DNA of 11,529 nt, from contig PEZR01000024.1 of NCBI GenBank assembly GCA_002773975.1, positions 1 through 11,529 of the forward strand. Reading direction: 5' to 3'. Below are positions 6,627-11,529 of this stretch, one piece after another. Source of the DNA: Bdellovibrio sp. CG10_big_fil_rev_8_21_14_0_10_47_8 (GTDB lineage: Bacteria; Bdellovibrionota; Bdellovibrionia; Bdellovibrionales; Bdellovibrionaceae). The number at the start of each line of letters is the position of its first letter. The stretch's first letter is position 1. The translations under genes were made by a program, and so were the position numbers. The notes beneath the pieces were generated by a model, which worked only from the letters and a program-made list of their open reading frames with translations, was not told the DNA's origin and searched no databases.

Positions 6627-7988
6627 TTGACCAGAGTTCATTTTCCGGCAAAAATTATTTTATCGACAGTTTTTATCGCGCTTCTCGTTAGCTGTAGTTC
6701 AAAATCGATCTCTAATGACGGACCTCGCTCTGGCAGAACAGTTCTGCTCTTTCTGGTCGATGGCCTTCCATTAAAAACTCTACAAACCGAACTTGGCCGT
6801 GGAAGTCTCCCACAGATGCGCCAATATTTCTTGGAAGATTCTCGGCAGATGTATATCGCACGAACGACCTTTCCCAGTCTGACCTATCCCGCCATTTCCG
6901 CTCTATTGACCGAAAAGCCCATCGATCACACGGGCATTTTTGGAAATCAAATCACAGACGGAGCTCGTATTGTCAATTTCGAGTCTCCTGGAAACCGTCC
7001 CCGCTTGAATGATATGATCAAAGATCGAAATATCTTTTCACGCCTTGGGCAAATTGGCTTCAAGACGGTGAGTCTCGACTATGCCTTCCAGGCCAATGCC
7101 AGCAAGGCTGTTAATTCCACTGATATTCAAGCTGCCTTGGATATTCTGAATAAACACTATTTCTCGGTGGACCAAGGTTTGATTCAAACTTTGAAATCTA
7201 TTTTGAGCGAGAATGATCCAAAAAACTGGCCGGACTTTATCTTTGTTCATCTGGTCGGAGTTGATTTCACCAGTCACGATCTCGGCCCTAACTCAAAGGA
7301 AGTTAAAGAATATCTTCGCCTTCTTGATTCCGAGTTAGCGTCCGTATTCAGGGTTCTCACTGATGCCGAAGTTCAAAAACAACGCCAGATCGTAACCCTA
7401 CTGACCGCAGACCATGGGTTTGATCAAGATATTTCTAGCTATTTTAATCTTCAAGAGTTCGTCCGGCACGAGGACCGAGGAATTCAGATCCTGAATGAAG
7501 GTCGGTACTTGGGTTTGAAATATCCAAGCTACTGGTCTTCAGAACAAAAGGGCGCCTTCATCAACAAAATCATGCAGCTTTCAGAAATGGATATTGCAGC
7601 CTATCGAGAAGACGAAAATTTCTTCATCCAATCTAAGATTCAAGGCACCAAAGTCAGGTATATACCTGCCACCTGCGCCGAAAGTTCATTTGCCATTTCA
7701 GTGATGAGCCAATCCCCCACCTGTCCAGAAAATTTGGGGGGCAGTCTCAATCAACTTTTTTATCCCTTTTTTATCAGCAATCTCTCTTACTACTTTCAAA
7801 GCCCTGGACACCCAGACGCTATCCTCCTTCCCCGACCAGGAGTTTCGTTAAAACGAGGATACAAGGGTCAACACGGCGGCCCCACTTCCAACGAAATTTA
7901 TATCCCCCTCTTGATGAGGGGAAGTCGCCTGGAAAACCTGCAACGCATTCCCGCTCTTTGGGAAGTCCTTCGATTTATGGGGCGATAA
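6627..7988 (+). CDS. Lipoprotein of the alkaline phosphatase / nucleotide pyrophosphatase superfamily
   Basis: I place the start at TTG 6627 (453 residues): GAAAGGG (6614-6620) sits 6 bases ahead, and the earlier in-frame TTG 6612 would include that site. The N-terminus is a lipoprotein signal, with a hydrophobic core then LVSC and the lipid-bearing C23. The body matches type I phosphodiesterase/nucleotide pyrophosphatase enzymes: FLVDG with D45 as metal ligand; RTTFPSLT with T81 as likely nucleophile; VDFTSH with D213 and H217; TADHG with D262 and H263; and QHGG with H416. All the expected two-metal ligands are present, so it should be an active phosphoesterase, anchored in the outer or inner membrane and facing the periplasm. 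The substrate (nucleotide, lipid headgroup or wall-linked phosphate) cannot be read from sequence. It begins 15 bp after nagZ, the third gene of that operon. Confidence 0.88.
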   Translation: MTRVHFPAKIILSTVFIALLVSCSSKSISNDGPRSGRTVLLFLVDGLPLKTLQTELGRGSLPQMRQYFLEDSRQMYIARTTFPSLTYPAISALLTEKPIDHTGIFGNQITDGARIVNFESPGNRPRLNDMIKDRNIFSRLGQIGFKTVSLDYAFQANASKAVNSTDIQAALDILNKHYFSVDQGLIQTLKSILSENDPKNWPDFIFVHLVGVDFTSHDLGPNSKEVKEYLRLLDSELASVFRVLTDAEVQKQRQIVTLLTADHGFDQDISSYFNLQEFVRHEDRGIQILNEGRYLGLKYPSYWSSEQKGAFINKIMQLSEMDIAAYREDENFFIQSKIQGTKVRYIPATCAESSFAISVMSQSPTCPENLGGSLNQLFYPFFISNLSYYFQSPGHPDAILLPRPGVSLKRGYKGQHGGPTSNEIYIPLLMRGSRLENLQRIPALWEVLRFMGR

Positions 7989-8112
7989 CCTTCTCTAAAT
8001 TTATCCCGTCAAAGTTTTAGACAACAATGAAATGTTTTAGGCCTCTAAACTTGTTTCTTTCAGTTTTCAAATCACATGGTATCTTCCCAGTCGATCAAAC
8101 AAAGGGAAAAAA
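7989..8112. other. Intergenic region with weak terminator-like hairpin and possible promoter
   Basis: A small A/T-rich hairpin, TTTAG-GCCT-CTAAA (8036-8049), is followed by a T-rich run (8051-8060) and may weakly end the nagZ operon transcript. Downstream, TGGTATCTT resembles an extended -10 element, with only a poor -35 (3 of 6) 17 bases before it. AAAGGGA (8101-8107) is a clear ribosome-binding site for the gene at 8113. The terminator and promoter calls are both weak. Confidence 0.25.
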
Positions 8113-9393
8113 ATGAAAGCTCAAAGTTTTAAAAAGATCTTCTTTTTGACGATTTTCCTATCGTCTCTCATTTTAACATCCGCCCAGTCCGAGGCGCTCA
8201 CTCGCCCAGTACAAGATCTGGTAGACTTTGAAACCAAGGCAAATGGTGCTGGCGTTCGAAACAACACCGCCATCGATATGCCCCACTATGAAATTCCCCT
8301 GCGCTTGCTGACTGAAAGCAAAGAATTTAATTTGAGTCTCGCTACGTACAAAGCTCTAGTGTTTCAGAAAAATGGCGAAGACTATGTTCGTTGGGTGATC
8401 AATCCTGAAGACTCAAAATGGTATAAAGACGTTGAGAAGTTCATGACAGATCACGGCCTTACTCCGGAGCAAAAAACCTATTTCAAGGGATACCAGACTG
8501 CCTCTCGATCCTATATCGTCGAGGACCCATCGGGAAAAGTTCAATTCTCTATCAAGGCCTCAACTGATCGAACTGGGGGAGCCTGGAGAGATAAGAAACA
8601 GGAATATCAAGATGGCTTCGATATTCGTCTCATTTCAGATCTTATGACCCGGGTTCAAGCAGCTAATTCATTTGAGAATATTGTGGTGATGGAAGAACCT
8701 CTGACCTTTGGAATTAAAGAAATCGATCAGTCCATCGTCGTGCGAGAATTGGCGGATATTTCCCGCAGCCAGGGTGTAATCTACTTGCCCGGCTTTTCTG
8801 CCCTTCACGAAACCAAAGGAAAAGAGATCGCGGCACTGAATGGGTCCAATGATCCTTATGCTTTCTGGACTGAACATTATGTCAAACCGATGGCGAAAGC
8901 TGCCGCTGAGCTCGCATCAAAAACCGGCATTTGGTATGACTCTCCCCATTCGCAAAATTTTTTGATCGAACTCAATAGCGCATACAAACCAACGGGTCGA
9001 ATTGTCATTCGCGACCTCGGAGACGTCTATGTCTCTTCTCCGCTGATGAAGGCCCTCGGAGAAGGAAAACTCTTAGCAGAATTTTCAGCCTCGGCCCCTG
9101 GCAATGTCCACTCTTCGCTGGATATTTCCTTTGGTCCCCTCCACGGGAACAAAGCCCCATCATGGATCTCTGCCGAACAATACAGTTTATGGGAAAACAT
9201 CTTTGTGAAAACCATGAGCACAGAGTTGAGTCGACGGACAAAAATTTCCGCAGAAAAGCTAAATGTCTCTAGCGGCATCACGCCCTTTTCTTATATCTCA
9301 AGCACAATGAGTCTTAAGAGCCCTGAATGGCAGAACTTTATGCAGACCATGCCCAAGGCACCGAAATTTTGCGGCAAAGTCCATCAGCTTTAA
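8113..9393 (+). CDS. Exported protein with IucA/IucC (NIS synthetase)-like motif order
   Basis: The protein is 426 residues. ATG 8113 is preceded by AAAGGGA at good spacing. Residues 1-28 are a signal peptide (KKIFFLTIFLSSLILTSA, likely cut near SEA). Several features appear in the order and spacing found in NRPS-independent siderophore synthetases: a QFSIKAS segment (144-150) followed by T154 and R159, like the KLS…T…R phosphate-binding region; a long middle segment with EEP and YLPGFSALH; HSQN (279-282), like the HGQN of that family; and IRDLGDV (299-305), like the RDf.g motif. The resemblance is from memory and pattern only. Those enzymes are normally cytoplasmic and ATP-dependent and about 580-620 residues long, so this protein may be a shorter, repurposed or inactive relative. 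It appears to be a single-gene unit. An unrelated lineage-specific periplasmic protein is the main alternative. Confidence 0.8.
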   Translation: MKAQSFKKIFFLTIFLSSLILTSAQSEALTRPVQDLVDFETKANGAGVRNNTAIDMPHYEIPLRLLTESKEFNLSLATYKALVFQKNGEDYVRWVINPEDSKWYKDVEKFMTDHGLTPEQKTYFKGYQTASRSYIVEDPSGKVQFSIKASTDRTGGAWRDKKQEYQDGFDIRLISDLMTRVQAANSFENIVVMEEPLTFGIKEIDQSIVVRELADISRSQGVIYLPGFSALHETKGKEIAALNGSNDPYAFWTEHYVKPMAKAAAELASKTGIWYDSPHSQNFLIELNSAYKPTGRIVIRDLGDVYVSSPLMKALGEGKLLAEFSASAPGNVHSSLDISFGPLHGNKAPSWISAEQYSLWENIFVKTMSTELSRRTKISAEKLNVSSGITPFSYISSTMSLKSPEWQNFMQTMPKAPKFCGKVHQL

Positions 9394-9400
9394 AGGCACC

Positions 9401-9492
9401 TTCGAAAGGCCGTCAATTATTGGTCGAACCTGAAAATTTTACGAGTTTTCAGGTCCCAAATGGGAGCAAAGGCCTTCTGAGACGGCCTCGGA
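9401..9492. promoter_or_regulatory. Highly structured intergenic element upstream of tonB
   Basis: Two nested inverted repeats occur in the 144 bp between genes. The outer one pairs AGGCCGTC (9407-9414) with GACGGCCT (9481-9488) and can extend by four more pairs, TTCG (9401-9404) with CGGA (9489-9492), across a 2-base bulge. The inner one is a perfect 9-bp stem, ACCTGAAAA (9428-9436) with TTTTCAGGT (9446-9454), extendable through its loop. Between them lie TTGG/CCAA, CCCAAATGGG, and AAGGCCTT (9469-9476), which could compete for the left arm of the outer stem. No T-run follows, so a simple terminator is unlikely. It may be a cis-acting RNA in the tonB leader, an RNA processing site or a dispersed repeat. 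Confidence 0.45.
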
Positions 9493-9537
9493 ATTGAATA
9501 CTTCCTTATGTTGAAGTTCCCAGAAAGTGGAGGCGAA

Positions 9538-10689
9538 ATGGCAACGACAAAGGCTCAGGCAGAATCGAGAACAATTGGTTTTACTTTTGTTTCCACTGCG
9601 CTTCATGCTGGAATGGTGATCGCGGTTTTAACAATGTCCATTCCCGAAGTTAAAAAATTCGAAACCACAGAAATTAGTATTCTTGAACCCTCATCCTTTG
9701 CTGCTGCACCGACGCCCTCAGAACCTCTTAAGGCCGAACCTGTTGTGAGTATTCCCGCTGAAACCGAGCCCCCAATTTCAGGAACAGTCGTTAAAACAAT
9801 CAAAGCTCCTCGGGCTGCAAAGTCTCCTGTTGTTAAGGCTGCTAAAAGAACAGCACCCCCGGCTGCTCCAAAGGCAGAGGCTCCTCCTGTTGAAACTTTT
9901 AAACAAGAGTCTCCGATGGTTCTGCCCGTTGCTGCAACTCTTCCAGAGGACCAACCCGAGGAACTTGAAACCTCTCCGTTTCTTTCATCAGCAGCTCCTG
10001 AATTGAAGGACGAAGATATCTCAGAGGATCTGAATAAAATTGATCACGAGCAGAATGCAAAGATCGCTGCTGTCCAATCAGACCTTGATTCAAATATCGA
10101 CAAAGAGCTCGCCGAGCGGGAATCTCAGCTGGCAGCCCTTCAGCAAGAAAACCAAGAAAAAGCCGACCAAATGGCCCTGGAAAATGCCGAAAAACGAGCT
10201 CAAGAACGTGCGGCCTTGGCAGCAGCCCAAGCAAAAGCCCGTGCCGATGCCGATGCACAGGCCCTCGCCGCTGAAAAGGCAAGAGCCGCAGCTGCAGCAC
10301 AAGCTGGCGCGGAACAGGCCGCTAAAAAGCAGGCCGCTTCCGGCGTGGGTGGCGGCGCGGCCGGATCATCCAATGTTCGCTCTTTGCAAGAGTTGCGACA
10401 GGTTCCCGGCAACAAACGTCCCCAGTATGATTCACAAGATCGTTTGCATCAGCGACAAGGTGAGGTCGGATTTTTGGCCTATGTCTCGAGGGCTGGAAGC
10501 ATCACTCAGTTTAAAATGATCCAAAGCTCAGGTCATCGACAACTCGATGCCAAAACTCTCAAAGCCATTCGTGACTGGAAATTCTATCCTGGACAAGAAG
10601 GCTGGGTGGAAATCCCATTTAAATGGGACCTTAAAGGCGGGCCTCAGGAAATGCCCACCACTTTACGCAGAAGCCTCACAAAAAATTAA
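9538..10689 (+). CDS. TonB-family energy transducer with TolA-like coiled coil
   Basis: TonB proteins pass inner-membrane proton-motive energy to outer-membrane transporters through ExbB/ExbD. The start is ATG 9538 (383 residues), because GGAGG (9529-9533) precedes it and lies inside the longer 9508 reading. Residues 12-34 form a transmembrane helix with S19-xxx-H23, matching the Ser-His pair of the TonB anchor. Residues 55-145 are Pro/Ala/Lys/Glu-rich, a periplasm-spanning linker. Residues 158-267 are Ala/Glu/Lys/Gln-rich heptad-like helix similar to TolA, followed by a Gly-rich hinge. Residues 290-366 are a TonB C-terminal domain with RPQYD, GEVGFLAYVSRAGSI, QSSGHRQLD and DWKFYP. It ends 16 bp from the convergent small gene. 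No exbB, exbD or receptor is in the window, so the partner transporter is unknown. A TolA-like role is also possible. Confidence 0.88.
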   Translation: MATTKAQAESRTIGFTFVSTALHAGMVIAVLTMSIPEVKKFETTEISILEPSSFAAAPTPSEPLKAEPVVSIPAETEPPISGTVVKTIKAPRAAKSPVVKAAKRTAPPAAPKAEAPPVETFKQESPMVLPVAATLPEDQPEELETSPFLSSAAPELKDEDISEDLNKIDHEQNAKIAAVQSDLDSNIDKELAERESQLAALQQENQEKADQMALENAEKRAQERAALAAAQAKARADADAQALAAEKARAAAAAQAGAEQAAKKQAASGVGGGAAGSSNVRSLQELRQVPGNKRPQYDSQDRLHQRQGEVGFLAYVSRAGSITQFKMIQSSGHRQLDAKTLKAIRDWKFYPGQEGWVEIPFKWDLKGGPQEMPTTLRRSLTKN

Positions 10690-10705
10690 GCCTCTGCTCT
10701 CAAGT

Positions 10706-10834
10706 TTAATCTTGAAACAACGCTTTTGGAGATTTCGTAGAACCTTTGGTACGAATCGCAGATTTGCGTTTTTTACCTTGGTTTTGAGTCTTGCGGACTC
10801 GCTTCAATTCAGTGGCTTTTGTTTTAGATGCCAT
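10706..10834 (-). CDS. 42-residue, strongly basic small protein
   Basis: A short frame reads from ATG 10834 to TAA at 10706, with CTGGGGG (10846-10840) as a strong Shine-Dalgarno 5 bases before the start. The product begins MASKTKATELKRVRKTQ and ends SPKALFQD. It has 10 Lys and 4 Arg against 2 acidic residues (net about +12), no cysteine, no hydrophobic segment and no signal peptide, so it should be cytoplasmic and probably binds nucleic acid or the ribosome. It starts 26 bp after the outer-membrane protein gene stops, so the two are likely co-transcribed, and it converges on tonB. I do not recognise the family. The strong ribosome-binding site, clean stop and full use of the gap between neighbours argue that it is real. 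Confidence 0.7.
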   Translation of the reverse strand: MASKTKATELKRVRKTQNQGKKRKSAIRTKGSTKSPKALFQD

Positions 10835-10860
10835 AATGACCCCCAGTTAAGAACGCAGAC

Positions 10861-11529
10861 CTACCAAATCGGGACAGCCAAGTCAACAGAGTGACGGGCT
10901 AAGTGCTCGTCCTGGGGGCTGGTCTGATAAGCATAGTGCAGGCCAAAGCGAGGGCCAATGAATCCCATCCCCCCACTGTAAAGGTCTGATTCCAATTCAT
11001 AATTTCGCTGCACACCCCAGCGCAAGATCAGCCATTTATTCATATAGCTCTCCATCCCGGCGGCCAAGGTCGGTTTGTCGAATTTATTATTCCTGTTGGA
11101 AATCAGGTCTGTTTTAAAGCGAACGAATTTTTTGTAGTTATAACTGGCCCCAAAACCCATGGTTTGATCAACCTGAAGCTCCTTAGGAAGGCTCTCATTG
11201 GGTTTGAGCATATTGTCAAATACGGCAGCAAACCCCACGTCTTTGTTTGGCGACCAAAGAAAGCCCGTCTGCACATTTGTCTGAGCATATTGGTCATAGG
11301 GCAGACGATCATCAGTATGGGTTACCCCCAGTCCAAAAGAAACACCCTCAGTGATAAAGTTCCCCATAGAAAGTTTGATTTGACGACGGAGGTCGTCCTG
11401 ACCCTGAGACAACTGACTGTTGTTTTGCACATAAGACAAAGCCGTTGGAACCACCGTTTCACGCATATTGTCCGTCAGACTGATCGCTAAATCTTGGTTA
11501 TCCCCCGCTATCGTTTTTCGGGCGGAACC
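10861..11529 (-). CDS. Outer-membrane β-barrel protein, 5' end cut by window edge
   Basis: The frame is open from the right edge to TAG at 10861; 222 residues are visible and the N-terminus is missing. ATG 11466 lies inside the frame and the reading continues upstream of it, so it is not the start. The visible part alternates short amphipathic β-strands with polar turns: for example GNFITEGVSFGLGVTH, QTGFLWSPNKDVGFAAVFD, QTMGFGASYNYKKFVRFKTD, and repeated aromatic-rich strands near the end. The last residues, VDLAVPIW, end in an aromatic residue, as expected for recognition by the BAM machinery. No cysteines are seen. The barrel class and any transport role cannot be decided from this part. 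The next gene on the same strand is the 42-residue basic protein. Confidence 0.8.
   Translation of the reverse strand, partial: GSARKTIAGDNQDLAISLTDNMRETVVPTALSYVQNNSQLSQGQDDLRRQIKLSMGNFITEGVSFGLGVTHTDDRLPYDQYAQTNVQTGFLWSPNKDVGFAAVFDNMLKPNESLPKELQVDQTMGFGASYNYKKFVRFKTDLISNRNNKFDKPTLAAGMESYMNKWLILRWGVQRNYELESDLYSGGMGFIGPRFGLHYAYQTSPQDEHLARHSVDLAVPIW

Noticed and set aside
8010..8040. CAAAGTTT, similar to a sigma-28 (flagellar) -35 element
   Set aside because: No matching GCCGATAA-like -10 element at the required distance, and the downstream gene is not a motility gene.
10690..10705. Bidirectional terminator between the convergent tonB and small-protein genes
   Set aside because: The gap is only 16 bp and contains no stable hairpin or T-run.
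10547..10894. Plus-strand frame of about 115 codons over the end of tonB
   Set aside because: It overlaps the conserved TonB domain in another frame and the small basic gene on the opposite strand.

Overview
The window looks like chromosomal DNA of a Gram-negative, moderate-GC bacterium. It encodes a lipoprotein, a TonB, a β-barrel outer-membrane protein and a muropeptide hydrolase, and many products carry export signals. The mix of a Tad-type pilus-like gene cluster, strong Shine-Dalgarno sites and many lineage-specific exported proteins suggests the Bdellovibrionota (Bdellovibrio and relatives). That placement is an inference from style and has not been verified. I see no rRNA, tRNA, CRISPR array, IS element or phage gene.

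Left block (1-4447, minus strand, read right to left): a TadG-like membrane-anchored protein comes first. After a 187-bp spacer with its own candidate promoter and a hairpin comes a secreted protein with 14 cysteines and two poly-glycine tracts. A smaller exported protein follows and runs off the left edge. The three look like one functional group, probably accessory or structural parts of a Tad/Flp-like surface apparatus. No Tad motor or secretin gene is in view to prove this.

Middle block (4584-7988, plus strand): this divergent, tightly packed operon encodes an exported protein of unknown function with a proline-rich tail, the β-N-acetylglucosaminidase NagZ (3 bp downstream), and a lipoprotein of the alkaline phosphatase/nucleotide pyrophosphatase superfamily (probable TTG start, 15 bp downstream). 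NagZ points to peptidoglycan recycling. How the two envelope partners contribute is unknown.

Right block: 8113-9393 (plus) encodes an exported protein whose motif order resembles the IucA/IucC siderophore synthetases, which is odd for a protein with a signal peptide. A strongly structured intergenic element (about 9401-9492) separates it from a TonB-family protein with a TolA-like coiled coil (9538-10689). Converging on tonB from the right are a β-barrel outer-membrane protein (cut by the right edge) and a 42-residue, very basic small protein (10706-10834).

The best candidates for something undescribed are the cysteine/glycine-rich protein with its TadG-like neighbour, the exported synthetase-like protein, the structured intergenic element, and the 42-residue basic protein.
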